Shown here in pieces: positions 12,001 through 21,189 of a stretch of 64,000 nucleotides of DNA (position 1 is its first letter; every line of letters begins with the position of its first letter). Source of the DNA: Chrysaora quinquecirrha (Eukaryota > Cnidaria > Scyphozoa > Semaeostomeae > Pelagiidae). The notes under the pieces were generated by a model. It made no database searches and had not been told where the DNA came from. It worked only from the letters and a program-made list of their open reading frames with translations. The stretch spans positions 348,856-412,855 of the forward strand of contig JACTAT010000133.1 of the NCBI GenBank assembly GCA_014526335.1, read 5' to 3'. The position numbers were made by a program, and so were the translations under genes.

Positions 12001-12755
12001 TGGTGCCCTGACGACTTGACTTGCAGCTTCCGGCACCTCTGACTCTAAGACAGGATAGATACTGGCCAGGCAATCAGTAAACGCAAAGGCAATTATACCT
12101 GGATAGCAGCTGTATTTGGTGCTTGTATGCAAATTGCTTGATATCTATTAGAAGATGAAGTTGGAACAGATGCACCAAATCTTGTATTACAGTTGTCTGC
12201 ATAGTACCTATAAGGGGTCCATGAGACCCCAAAATCAGCACTTTTTTCAATGACGATTGCATTTGGCTTTGAAGAATAAAATGTTATCTTTATATCTCCA
12301 GTAATGTCATAAGATTTATTCATTGACAAAGTCAAATTGACTTTGACAGTGTTGTCAATGAGTAAACCTCGTTGAAAAGCATCCCACCAAGTTATAGACT
12401 GCCACCATGTTGGCTGGTAAAGACTACCCCAATAAATTGATTGGAAATCTGTATCCTGCATTTTTTCTGGTCCATGACTCAATCTCGGGTCTGAAGCATT
12501 ACACATAGGGCATTCTGTTCTTGGTTTTGGTCTGCAATAACCGGCAGGTGGCGTCCCGCAAGTGCTTGTATTCGGTGTCACCAAAATATTTCGATCTGTG
12601 ACAACGTTTTCTGGTCCAGGCATGCATACTGTGGGCTTAAAATTAACATCCAAGCAACTGCCTTGACTTTGTACAAAACAGCGGTCGACAGAAACGAATA
12701 GCAAGATTGAACAGACAACACGAATAAAATCAGCTGACATTGAGAAGAGGGTCAT
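1..12755 (-). CDS. Laminin chain, 5' half, 11 exons, runs off the left edge
   Basis: Encodes a secreted basement-membrane laminin short arm. Exons on the minus strand, in transcript order: 12755-12099, 11266-10900, 9926-9759, 8465-8292, 7095-6883, 6052-5821, 4757-4324, 3211-3065, 2272-1987, 1594-810, 92-1. Every border is GT/AG and the phases join without a break, giving 1,185 residues. Order: signal peptide, LN (to about residue 286), LE repeats (287-540), LF/laminin IV type B (543-750), LE repeats (750-965), L4/laminin IV type A (965-1140), LE. LN has family marks: [16 protein letters not shown] and TWWQS. LN with 4-5 LE and LF is the order of beta chains. An L4 after an LF is known from alpha5-type chains. 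The LN itself reads gamma-like at TCGTPP. Chain type therefore stays open, because the coiled coil and any LG domains lie outside the window. Confidence 0.93.
810..1594 (-). CDS. Laminin exon 10: LE repeat and complete L4 (laminin IV type A) domain
   Basis: 785 bp, phase 2 in and phase 1 out. LE repeat PCQCDPSGS to [11 protein letters not shown], then [10 protein letters not shown] and a whole L4 domain. L4 marks are [17 protein letters not shown], a central beta-rich Ser/Thr section, [13 protein letters not shown] [11 protein letters not shown], and [18 protein letters not shown] at the exit into the next LE. L4 domains interrupt LE arrays in alpha and gamma chains and perlecan. Confidence 0.9.
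1987..2272 (-). CDS. Laminin exon 9: two LE repeats
   Basis: 286 bp, phase 1 in and phase 2 out, acceptor ATTTCTAG, donor GTGAGC. Two LE repeats: ACNCTTLGS to [11 protein letters not shown], then [11 protein letters not shown] to [11 protein letters not shown]. Confidence 0.88.
3065..3211 (-). CDS. Laminin exon 8: LE repeat
   Basis: 147 bp, phase 1 in and out. Single LE repeat, ACNCNSVGT to [16 protein letters not shown]. It is the first repeat after the LF domain. Confidence 0.9.
4324..4757 (-). CDS. Laminin exon 7: C-terminal half of LF domain
   Basis: 434 bp, phase 2 in and phase 1 out, acceptor TTCCTAG, donor GTAAGA. It begins [15 protein letters not shown], the expected continuation of an LF domain, and ends FNGSLG before the next LE repeat. 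Rich in Asn-X-Ser/Thr sites. The frame stays open to 4253, but a 42-nt intron there would lead to an early stop, so the long intron to exon 8 is preferred. Confidence 0.85.
4831..4990 (+). mobile_element. Young tRNA-derived SINE with 19-bp target-site duplication
   Basis: The 122-bp body (4850-4971) starts with a tRNA-like head. Its A box is TAGCTCAGTGG and its B box is GGTTCGAATCC, followed by a short unique tail (GCCACTTGTGG). It is bounded by perfect 19-bp direct repeats AATATAGCCAGTGTTTAAT at 4831-4849 and 4972-4990. This is the mark of LINE-machinery retroposition. It sits in the intron between laminin exons 6 and 7. Related copies lie at 60.9-61.4 kb. Confidence 0.85.
5150..5540. repeat. 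Cluster of TTAGACG / CGTCTAA motifs
   Basis: In a laminin intron, the short word TTAGAC (with CGTCTAA on the other strand) recurs about ten times in both orientations. The densest part is 5,430-5,530. It looks like the arm of a decayed foldback element built from short repeats, similar in style to the element at 16.0-16.8 kb. No clear outer ends were found. Confidence 0.4.
5821..6052 (-). CDS. Laminin exon 6: half LE repeat and N-terminal half of LF domain
   Basis: 232 bp, phase 1 in and phase 2 out, acceptor TTTTGTAG, donor GTAAGT. After HCFCRFG the chain enters an LF (laminin IV type B) domain with [16 protein letters not shown] and [17 protein letters not shown]. These match the family pattern of an aromatic-rich opening, then G-x-A-R and a Phe-rich strand. 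Confidence 0.87.
6883..7095 (-). CDS. Laminin exon 5: LE repeat and start of the next
   Basis: 213 bp, phase 1 in and out, donor GTAAGT. One full LE repeat ([10 protein letters not shown] to CKSCKDGYY), then the first loop of another ([10 protein letters not shown]) that continues in exon 6 before the LF domain. That half repeat is the usual junction in laminin short arms. Confidence 0.9.
7985..8165 (-). pseudogene. Possible decayed copy of a laminin LN exon inside intron 4
   Basis: A minus-strand frame reads [18 protein letters not shown]. Exon 2 of the same gene reads [19 protein letters not shown] at the equivalent LN position. The TWTDGN match and the spacing of the preceding Ile/Arg pattern suggest an old partial exon duplication. 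There are no cysteines or LE continuation, and the match is short. Confidence 0.3.
8292..8465 (-). CDS. Laminin exon 4: LE repeat
   Basis: 174 bp, phase 1 in and out, acceptor TTTTCAG, donor GTAAAT. One LE repeat beginning PCDCYAPG and closing with [15 protein letters not shown]. Confidence 0.9.
8700..9700. other. Intron between laminin exons 3 and 4, nothing recognised
   Basis: About 1 kb of AT-rich intron with no coding frame, tandem repeat or terminal repeat that I could recognise. The other long laminin introns (93-809, 2273-3064, 3212-4323 and 11267-12098) are likewise without identifiable content. Confidence 0.5.
9759..9926 (-). CDS. Laminin exon 3: LE repeat
   Basis: 168 bp, phase 1 in and out, donor GTAAGT. 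It codes for one LE repeat ([10 protein letters not shown], then [16 protein letters not shown]). Its symmetric phase, shared with exons 4 and 5, is typical of EGF-type modules spread by exon shuffling. Confidence 0.9.
10900..11266 (-). CDS. Laminin exon 2: end of LN and first LE repeat
   Basis: Acceptor TTTTGCAG and donor GTAAAT; phase 0 in, phase 1 out. The first 67 codons finish the LN domain, with [16 protein letters not shown] and [12 protein letters not shown], as in other LN C-termini. Then [12 protein letters not shown] opens the first laminin-type EGF repeat, with all expected cysteines up to NPCE. Confidence 0.92.
12099..12755 (-). CDS. Laminin exon 1: signal peptide and most of the LN domain
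   Basis: 219 codons ending in phase 0 at a CAG|GTATAA donor. The open frame extends upstream to a Met at 12827, but the Met at 12755 is preferred. It is followed by [20 protein letters not shown], a normal signal-peptide core. The upstream 24 residues are basic and hydrophilic, and a TATA-like box sits only a few bases before the upper Met. The LN domain starts near the first cysteine after the signal (SCLDVNF). It contains [25 protein letters not shown] and a [16 protein letters not shown] segment typical of laminin LN folds, which drive laminin polymer assembly. Confidence 0.9.
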
Positions 12756-12831
12756 CGTTCTTGAATCATCGAGTTCTTGACACTTTGAAATCAATTTCCT
12801 TGTCCCTCTTCTCTTTATCTTGAACAACTCA

Positions 12832-12838
12832 ATTTATA
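12832..12838 (-). promoter_or_regulatory. Candidate TATA box of the laminin gene
   Basis: TATAAAT on the minus strand, about 77 bases before the preferred start codon at 12755. Transcription starting 25-30 bases downstream would begin near 12,805, after the upper in-frame Met at 12827. This supports the lower start. No other core-promoter motif was recognised, and the role is inferred from position only. Confidence 0.35.
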
Positions 12839-13329
12839 ACTCAAATGAATTCTCTTTTATAAGTAGATTTCAAACGGAAGAACAGTGCAGAAGGATATGA
12901 ATGGTTAGTAGATAATCGTTTGACTCTTTGCAATGAATTATTCAGAGCTCTTCAGCCACAGAACAGCCATTCAACCTGCATGTCAACGACTTTCTCGTTG
13001 ATCGCTTGTCTCCGTAGAAACCACAAGAAAACAAAGATGACTGTCTTGCTCAGACAATGGGATCTCGCTTTTATGAAAACCAGTTAACAATAGGCATTGT
13101 TTAACTAACAATCGAATTGAAAATATGAACAAACATTGACGGTTACAAGACAAATAATTACGAAATTTGAATATTCACGGCTTGGGTTGGCTGTTGGCTC
13201 AGCCAGGGGGTCATTTAGGGGTTCTTGGGGAGATGCATTAAGAGGACGTGGCTAAAATTGTAAAAGGGGACAAGATCATCTGAAAGTAAAGTTGCCGTTT
13301 TTGAGTCTACTACTAGCCTAGGGCTACTC

Positions 13330-13580
13330 AGTCGACTTTACACTTTACCCCTGGTCTGGATGCATATAGCATATAGCAGGGTGCAGCCACACACGGCGCT
13401 CATAACTACCGACCAGGTACCCATTTAAACACCTGAGTAGCTGGGTAGAGAGAGGCACATTTGTGTTAACAACTTGCCCAAGGTTGTTATCTCTGCAACC
13501 ACAAGTGGAAAGACCGTGGCTCGAACCCACAACATTTTCGTTGTGAGCCCAGCACGCTAACCACTGCGCCACAGAGACCA
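13330..13580 (-). mobile_element. tRNA-derived SINE
   Basis: On the minus strand the element begins TCTCTGTGGCGCAGTGG (A box) and continues to GGTTCGAGCC (B box), the internal pol III promoter of a tRNA head. About 180 bp of tRNA-unrelated body follow, including TGGGTACCTGGTCGGTAG. The head differs from the SINE at 4.85 kb, so it is a second family. It lies about 0.6 kb upstream of the laminin gene. Confidence 0.75.
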
Positions 13581-13879
13581 CAAAGGGGCAAAATTATAGA
13601 AAAATCCAGTTTGTCTCGGAATTTTTGTCCATGATTGTAGTGAGGTCATGAAGTGCTTAATCATATTGCAGCACTGGAAAAGGGATGCACCGCACGAGAT
13701 TCAAAATCATGGGCTGATATACTGATCAGTCAGTCCCATTGCCAATGCTTGAAAATACGAGGTCCATTGGCAAGAATCCCCCAGCTGTTAAATGAACCAA
13801 GTTGAAGTTCGGACCGATATTTGCAAATTGAAAATGCTGGAGTTATCTTATAGTACCAATCAGTTTTAAGAAGCATAAG

Positions 13880-14452
13880 CAGAGATTTGTGTGGGACTTC
13901 GAGAATCTTCTCGACAAAAACCTAGTCACGTCTCAGTAAATGTCTCGTGAAATTTCTCTCCAAATATTTCCATAACGCAGTTGGCTGCTCTCATTACTCT
14001 CGGGATTTTGCCACTAAATATCCAATTATGCTATAAGGATCTTGAATATTCTGAAACCACAAGCTAAAATTGAAATTTGGCAACAATATCCAGAACGCAA
14101 CAAACGACTCCACTCTGCACGATGATAAATTACTCTATTATGCAAATGGCTTCGAGAATTTTCTGATTAGACGAAAAAACCTAATTATCTAAATAAGAAC
14201 TTCGACAACTTCTGTCAAATATTCGGCCACAATGAATCGTCTACTTGTTTACAAATTCCGTAATTGCTGCTCACCTAATTTGTTCAATGACGACCACTTA
14301 CGGCGACTTCAAAGTTTACTTCCTCGTATTTGTGGTTTATCTATTGTTACATTTTGGCAGAAAAAGCGTCTGTGTGTCTATGGATGGATACATACATGTA
14401 TACATAGCTACATGCGTTCCACAAACACCCTCTCATTATGTCCTTCGGACAT
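13880..14452 (+). repeat. Dispersed repeat, copy 1, with heat-shock-element-like triplets
   Basis: Shares extended identity with 31,680-32,043 in the same orientation. Copy 2 lacks about 195 bp from the middle. Both copies end in the near-palindrome TATGTCCTTCGGACATAA. The sequence contains TTCGAGAATCTTC (13898-13910) and TTCGAGAATTTTC (14151-14163), which fit the HSF trimer site TTCnnGAAnnTTC. No coding capacity. Probably a non-autonomous transposon of unknown class. Confidence 0.65.
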
Positions 14453-14814
14453 AAAAACTAGCCTGCGGTTAGACCATAGGCCTAGTCAATGCTCGGACTC
14501 AAACTAAACTGATCAAATTTAGTGTTCTGATTATTTGATTTGTTCGAATCTGAGCACAGGCTAGCAATTACTGTAATAAATAGAGATTCCCATTTCCTGA
14601 AAAATAACATGAACATGGATCATTTTGGGCCTGTAATAATCAAAGGGTGCTTAGATTAGTTGGAGAAAGCATGCGCTTTGAAAGCATGATTTTTGAAAGC
14701 ATGTGCTTTAGAACCTTGAAAAATGCACGTGTCCAAGGGTTAATGACTGTTTATGAGATGGCCTAAGGAAGCCTACTACAATATTATGGCTAAGAAGCAC
14801 ACAATACGAGAAAT

Positions 14815-14872
14815 TTGTCGGGGCCCCTTTTTGGGGGGCTCTTAGGGGTGCCGATGCGGCGTTACGCCACTG
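14815..14872. mobile_element. Solo hAT-type terminal repeat
   Basis: Ends GGCGTTACGCCACTG. Read in reverse it is CAGTGGCGTAACGCC, the form of hAT termini also seen at 51,560 and 41,038. A G/C-rich run (GGGGCCCCTTTTTGGGGGG) precedes it. No partner end or target duplication was found, so this is probably a relic. Confidence 0.45.
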
Positions 14873-16040
14873 AATTTCACAAGCAAGTGCTCTCTTGTTT
14901 GTTCCTGCCCCTGTACATTCTTACGCCCATTCAACTCGGGCAAGGGAGGAGGTGTTAATTGTTTATTTAATCCCCCCTCCAGGATAATACCAAAAACCAA
15001 AACCCTGTCAGGAGTTGGGCGTTTGTGCATCAGTCGAATGAGATGGCCTCCAAAGGGCTTCTGGAGCGTATGCATTACCCTTATATGGCCCTTTGTTCTC
15101 TAGCCTCTAAGTGGTCATTAAAGTCAGTGACGGGGACAAAGAAAGACTTTCATGCCCACGGCATACACCCCTTCTGCCCCCGGCCTTCAAGCATCAGCTA
15201 CCCATTAACTGCCGTACCACAACAAACTTTATAGTCGGTGGCCAATGCACCTTGCTCACCACTGAAGGAAGTGGCAAACGAGAGGAGTATTAGAAGAAAA
15301 CAAAGGATGAAGATGACTTGAAAAGACAAGTTGGCAGAATAAGCACTATCCAAGGGGAGGGAGGAAAGGGCAACTTGAAACGACTGTACACCAAGCACTG
15401 ATGATATTGACTGAGGAAGATCTGCCCCGTGCTTGCCAATTTATCTAATCTAACATCCGGGACATTGTCCCCAAGCATGTGCCCTTCCCATCACCCATAG
15501 CAGGATCCTTTCCGGGGGGGTAATTAACTGAGATTTAACTCCCTGGCTTAAATCTATATTTAAAAGTTTTGTTTCGATTATTCAAGGGAATGCGGCACTC
15601 TTCTTGGGTAGTAAATAGAACCCCCACCTAATAACTGTCGGAAATTTCCTATCCCCGTCCCCGCACTCTAACTCCAACCCCCGCTTATTCGCCTTTTCTA
15701 AGTTAATAAGATATTTCAACTGAAACGTCTGTTGCATAAAAAATTGAATTTGATGAAGTGTTACTTAGAGAACCAGCCAAGTTTTAAATTGCAAACTTCA
15801 AAATTGCGATAAACATCATCTGGAGATATAGCAATTAATTAAAAGCAATTTTCGTCTGACTTATCAGAGTATAAACATCAGCAATAGAAAGTAATTATTT
15901 TCCAAAGCGGAATATAAGCCCAGAGCGGATCGAAATGCACCGGTGAAGGTTCTCGTTGCTAAAAAATGAATGATACACCTTCCGATTTGCATTTCTTGTC
16001 GATGGGAATCGTTAAGAAACATGACAATGTTCGGCAATCG
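14873..16040. other. Intergenic, nothing recognised
   Basis: Open frames here are short and carry no motif. The sequence is neither repetitive at short scale nor similar to another part of the window. Confidence 0.4.
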
Positions 16041-16043
16041 CTG

Positions 16044-16843
16044 CACTGCAAAACCCATCGTCCATAAATTTTAGGGCAAATGACCCTAAATCACAATTGT
16101 CCCTATTTTAACACTAAATTGTCCCTTATTTAACCCTAGACTTTGCGGATAAATTATTTTATTAATGCTTTAGTGTCAACTCTATGTCTCATCCCTAAAT
16201 CGTCCCTAATTCCAAAATACTCTTGTCCCTACATTGTCCCTAAATTATCACGAATTTTCGACACGACACACCTATTACGATGTTGAATGCTGTATTTGGA
16301 AAGGATGAAGAGAGAAAAGGCTGCTGGTGGTTGATCAAAATCTGTGCAGAGAAAAGACAGCTAAACAGTATCAAATTTACTCTGTTGACACTACATGATT
16401 TTTGATGATTTTTGAAGATTGATATAAGTTATTTTAGACTCAACCGAAGTAATAGTTTTGATGTATGTGAGACTTAAAATTTTTTAGCTTATTCAGCAAG
16501 ACAGTGTTATTGTTCACGTATAAAAGTACTATAATTGTGAAGTTATTATGAATGACAACTGGTACATAAATGGTAATAATTACTCGAAATCTCTTGTGGC
16601 ATTTCTTGAACAATAGGCAACATACAATGGCTCTAAATTTAGGGATAGTTTAGGGACAATCTAGGGACAATTAGGGTTTCAATACAGTAGAAAAGTAGCC
16701 TGAGAATTTAGGGACGAGTTAGGGTCGTTTTATGGACAATTTATGGACAATTTAGGGTCAAATTATGGTCAAAATCGTGGTCTCAGTTTAGGGTCAAAAA
16801 GTTCGATTGTCCATAAATTTTTGGGTTAAATAGTTTTACAGTG
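16044..16843. mobile_element. 800-bp foldback element with arms made of short repeats
   Basis: Outer ends are inverted: CACTGCAAAAC on the left and GTTTTACAGTG on the right. Each arm is a run of irregular words of about 12 bp. The left arm repeats TTGTCCCTAAAT and the right arm repeats its complement (TTTAGGGACAATT), with variants such as TTTATGGACAAT. The unique core lies at about 16,260-16,620. No matching target duplication was seen. It resembles Foldback-type elements more than a classical MITE. Confidence 0.65.
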
Positions 16844-16879
16844 ATGTGAGAGCTCTTCTTGACCACTCGGTCCCTCCAC

Positions 16880-17165
16880 ATTAAAGACTATACCCCTCAA
16901 ATTTACTCCGCACCCTTCGCACACTCCAAATTACTGATCATAATCCTTCTGCAAGATAGCCTTCCAAGTTATTGATGATAGCCCTCGACATTACTTCAAG
17001 GCAGCCTTCCACATTACTCCTCATCCTCAACATTACTGACGATAGCCCTCCATATGAATGAAGATATCCGTCCACATTACTGAACACCCTCCACGTTACT
17101 GGAAAAATCCTTCCACGTTGCTGCACAGCATCCACTATACTCCCTAGACATTACCTAGGCCGAGT
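16880..17165. repeat. Degenerate minisatellite (CCTCCACATTACTgatgatag type)
   Basis: A unit of roughly 22-30 bases around CCCTCCACATTACTGA recurs about ten times with many changes and indels. No reading frame is kept. Confidence 0.5.
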
Positions 17166-18169
17166 CAGAAAAGAGAAGGTGGTTTGGTAGTGCTTGGAAC
17201 ACCAGTCAGATTACGGAATAGAGTGGGATGACCAACAGAGTTGATTGAAGAGTCCCGGTGAGAAAACGAATTCTTCTTTTCTATTAAATTCTAAGCCAAC
17301 TTACTGACACAATTCATGGAGACCCTGCCAGGACAAGCCTTGCGTGCAGTCAGCTTTGAAACGGGACTTCGTCCTTAGCACTTCCTTTCGCTGCTTTGCA
17401 TCATGGTGAACCTGAGACATGGCATGTCAGTCAGGTAATTTTTGAAGATGAGCGACGACGGGATCATTATTTGGAATTTGGAAGAGGAGAATGTGGACTG
17501 TTAGGGAAAAAATAAATTGCGGGAAAAAAATAACAACTTTTAAGAAGACCGAGACGGAGTGAAGTTCCCCATTCAAATCAACTTTCCAATTCGATGTTCT
17601 TATCGAACGTCAAAAGAGCAAAGATTAGTAACGTTAGTAATTGATAGGAACAAGATGGCCATTTAAATGCACTTTCATTTGATAAGATAGCCGTGTACTT
17701 GGAAGTTGATTATGAAGTTCTGATCACACTTTAAATCTTTCATTGCCTAGTAATCGAGAAAATTCTGTTATTTAACATTTCTTTTGTTGGGGTTTGATGT
17801 CCTGTCAGAACAGCTGAAATGAGCACATTAACGCTGTTCGACAACGCAAGAAGTCTCAATTTATCTCGTGAATATTTTGTCCTGTGACCTTAATTGATCG
17901 GCCTAAGTAGGCCATCCACCAAGATAGCATCAAGGGAGATACAAATAAAGACGCAGATAAAGCAGAAGAAGATGTTTTGAAAAAGAGGTAAAGGATAGCT
18001 TTAAAGAAAGGAGAAAAACCAGACACAGCTTGCGGAGGAATACGTTAATTTCTTAACAAGTCATTCCACAACAAAAGCTATGACACATTGAAAGAAATAG
18101 CACGTGAAACAAGGCAGCCACAACATTACAAAGATTGCATGTAGCATTACGTTTGAACATGTGGGATTC

Positions 18170-19140
18170 ATATTGTCTGAAGCCATACCATTCCATTAAA
18201 AAGGATATCACAGTTGGAGAGCGGGGGCTATACTTTGAAAGACGCGCATTATCATACCGTCATCGCATCACCAAGGAGCAGCAAACAGCCGATTGAAAAA
18301 CCATCAAGGGTTGTCTAAAACAAAAGTCCTACTGCTAGAAATTGTATGGTTCCCAGCTATTGATGACCTAGCGCCCAAGACACTTCGGTTATGTATTGCA
18401 TGCCAAGCAGCTGGAAGGCAAGCACCACCTGAAGCATTAAAACTACAAGGACATGCCTGAAGGACCTTGGGAGAAAATTCATATTGACTTCTATGGACCT
18501 TTGCCATCAGGAGACTGCCTACTGCTTGTGATAGATCGGTATTCTCGGTTTCCTGAAGTCACCCGTGGTGATTCCAAGATTGAATAAGACCTTTTCAGTA
18601 CCAGGAATTCCAGACATTGTAAAGACTGATAATGGACCATCATTTTCAAGCAATAATTTGATAGATACCTGACAGCCCTGGGTGTGAAACACGGACCATC
18701 TACGCCTTGTTGGCTACAGGCAAACGAAGAGGTAGAAAGATTCAAGCAGACGTTGGGAAAAGCTCTACAAACAGCTGTCACAGAACGGAAAGTGTGAAAG
18801 CAGGAACTTTATCCTTTTCTGTGTTGATATATCGCACAGCGCCGAAAGTACCACAAAAGTATGGGAACTGTTGCTTGATAGATTAGAATGTGGTAAACGT
18901 CCTTCTCTTGAAATGAAACGTGTTCTGAATAGGCACAAGGAAGCTCGTGAAAAAGAATTAAATAGTCCAGCACACCAGAAAGAATACGCAGACAGGCAAA
19001 GACATACAAAAGAGAGTTCAATAGAGATTGCTGATACAGCTTTGGTCAAACAAATAAAGCAGAATAAGTTGACAGGTAGACTCAATGAAACACAATACAT
19101 TGTTAAAGATCGAAAAGGCACGAAAGTACTAACTGCTTAG
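18170..19140 (+). pseudogene. Ty3/gypsy integrase relic
   Basis: Fragments in shifting frames spell an integrase zinc-binding end and catalytic core. RPRHFGYVLHAKQLEGKHHL is followed by EGPWEKIHIDFYGPLPSGD (first catalytic Asp), then IPDIVKTDNGPSFSSNN (second Asp), then EEVERFKQTLGKALQTA (Glu). The open 3' end 18,871-19,140 gives an 89-residue basic tail ending DRKGTKVLTA. Many stops and frameshifts show that it is dead. Clear LTRs were not found. Confidence 0.7.
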
Positions 19141-19924
19141 AACTCTTAACCATCAAATCACCAATCACAAAAATGTCTCACATTTTAAGAGTGAAAATGC
19201 ATGTAAAATGTCAGCATGAAAGACCAAATAGTGACTGTAATATCCTGTATTCCTGTGATCAAGCTGGGTATGCATGCTGACCTTTCTACCGTAAAGTGCT
19301 CCTCAAGATGATGCTAGTCGGTTGTTGTCTCGCCCACCCCTAATGTTACAGTGATTTTGCCACGGAGCACGAAACTGGTAAAGAAAACCATGCAAAAAAC
19401 GAACATGATATCGAACACGAGCACGCGAACAATCGAGAACACAGACGCTGGAAAATAGACCTGTAAGAACAGGAAGGGCACCCTTACGTTATGAAAACCC
19501 CTTCAGTCAGAAGTACTGTAAACTAAGTAACTTTTGGCTTTAGTTTTAGGAAGGAGAGTTATCACATAAATACGACTTCATGTATTTGTATTTAATCTTG
19601 TTTAGGTTGGACAATTGTAGCTACAATACGGAGGAGCCGAAGTTGTTGTTTTTAGAAAAATAGCCTTGTAATCTGTGGGTGATTTTTGTTGTCGCTCTGT
19701 TGTTCAAAGATTTAACGTCGTCAGATTTATCGTCCCTCGGCGAAACGCACCAAGAAATTGAAATGGAGGTTTCACTGTAGTGTATTCTGCAGTGCTTGGG
19801 TTCTGCATAACAAAGTGGTGCCAGTAAATTATTGCTTCTGTTGCAAACTAATGCCTGAACGCAAACAGTAAAACACGAAAAAAATCGAGGAGAAGATATC
19901 ACAGATCTTTTCGGATAAGTTGAC

Positions 19925-20095
19925 AAAGACAACCCTTTGCCCCGGGGGCGAATTCCTAAAGCGGTCCTGAGCCATCAGTGGGGTGCTGAAATAACACCTT
20001 TGCCACAGGGGAGCGACTTTTAGCGATCTTAGACTTTTAGCGAGGTGCTCCAATAAAACCCTTTGCCAGAGGGGCGTGGTCCATCAGATCCTGGA
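19925..20095. repeat. Two and a half copies of a ~62-bp repeat just before the Rep pseudogene
   Basis: ACCCTTTGCC followed by a G-rich run recurs at about 19,932, 19,999 and 20,059. Related sequence (CCATCAG, TTTTAGCGA, GGTGCT) lies between the copies. The array ends about 160 bp before the Rep frame. Whether it came with the viral insert or belongs to the host site is unknown. Confidence 0.4.
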
Positions 20096-20250
20096 GGGGT
20101 CGCCCTCTCCGATGAAATTTTTTTTCAAACACACCAAACGTGCGCGGGTCTGGGAATGGGACGTTCCACATTCCACTCGGAAACCAGAATGCGCCATCTT
20201 GTGAAAGGGATTAAAAAAAGGCGCGCAAATACATAACCGTCAAAAACAAC

Positions 20251-21141
20251 ATGGCGAGGGAAGCAAGAGCTAAGGATTGGTGTTTCATCTTGAACAATTA
20301 CAACGAAGATGATTTTCAACGTATTCTACAGAAAGCAGCCAATGCAGCTAACTATATTGCTATTGGCAGAGAAGTGGGAGAGAACAACACTCCCCATCTT
20401 CAAGGCTTCCTTCAAATGAAAACAAGACAACGAATTCATCAAGTACAGGCACTTTTGGGCCTACAAAGAGCTCATTTGGAGAAGAGGCGCGGATCACCAA
20501 GAGAAGCAGCTGATTACTGCAAGAAAGACGGTGATTATCAAGAACAAGGCAATTTGCAAGTAGCAGGAAAAAGGACCGACCTTGCAGACATAACAGCACA
20601 AATCCTCAATGGAGAAACCGAAGAGAATCTGCTGAAGGACTGTGAAGGCTATATATAGTACCGCAATCATTGCCAGATAGCAGCGAAAGCAATTCGTCAA
20701 GAGAGGGAGAGACAGGCAATAAAGAATGAATTACAGAATGCATAGCTAAGACCATGGCAGCAATGGCTTCACAGGGCCGTAGAAGAGCCTCCACACCCAA
20801 GAAGAGTGTACTGGCTGTGGGACGAAGTCAGCAACATGGGAAAGAGCTGGCTCGCTACGTATTTGGCGATAACGAAAGATGCATTCGTCACCAGCAATGG
20901 AAAGAGCAACGACATCAAGTACGGATATAATGGTCAGCGCATCGTCGTCTTCGATTTCTCAAGAAGTCAGGAGGAACAGGTTAATTATAATATAATTGAA
21001 GAGCTCAAGAATGGACGCTATTTCAATAGTAAATACGAGTCTAGTATGCGTATCTATAGAGTACCACACGTTGTATGCTTTGCTAACTTTGCACCAGACC
21101 GCACAAAGTTAAGTAATGACAGATGGTCCATAAAAGATTAA
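20251..21141 (+). pseudogene. Endogenous CRESS-DNA virus Rep (HUH nickase plus S3H helicase), broken
   Basis: Old viral replication gene, circovirus-like. The N-terminal part (20251-20655) has the three HUH-type nickase motifs: CFILNNY (residues 11-17), PHLQGF (48-53) and YCKK with the presumed catalytic Tyr at 89. The helicase part (about 20,806-21,138) has a Walker A-like NMGKSWLA lacking the usual upstream glycines, a Walker B-like VVFDF, and motif C VCFANF. Both parts share one frame but are separated by TAG stops at 20656-20658 and 20743-20745. The C-terminus is cut at 21139, and similar coding continues in another frame. No stem-loop origin with a TATTAC nonamer was found nearby. Single-exon layout between transposon relics fits an integrated viral copy. 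The breaks mean that it cannot make a full-length product. Confidence 0.88.
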
Positions 21142-21189
21142 ATGATGACCTTTTTAGAAGATTTGTAGCTCAAAGATATGCTTGAACAA

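Noticed and set aside
14820..15480. Several 60-90 residue frames on both strands
   Set aside because: A local rise in G+C makes stops rarer. None has a domain, a good start context or a partner exon.
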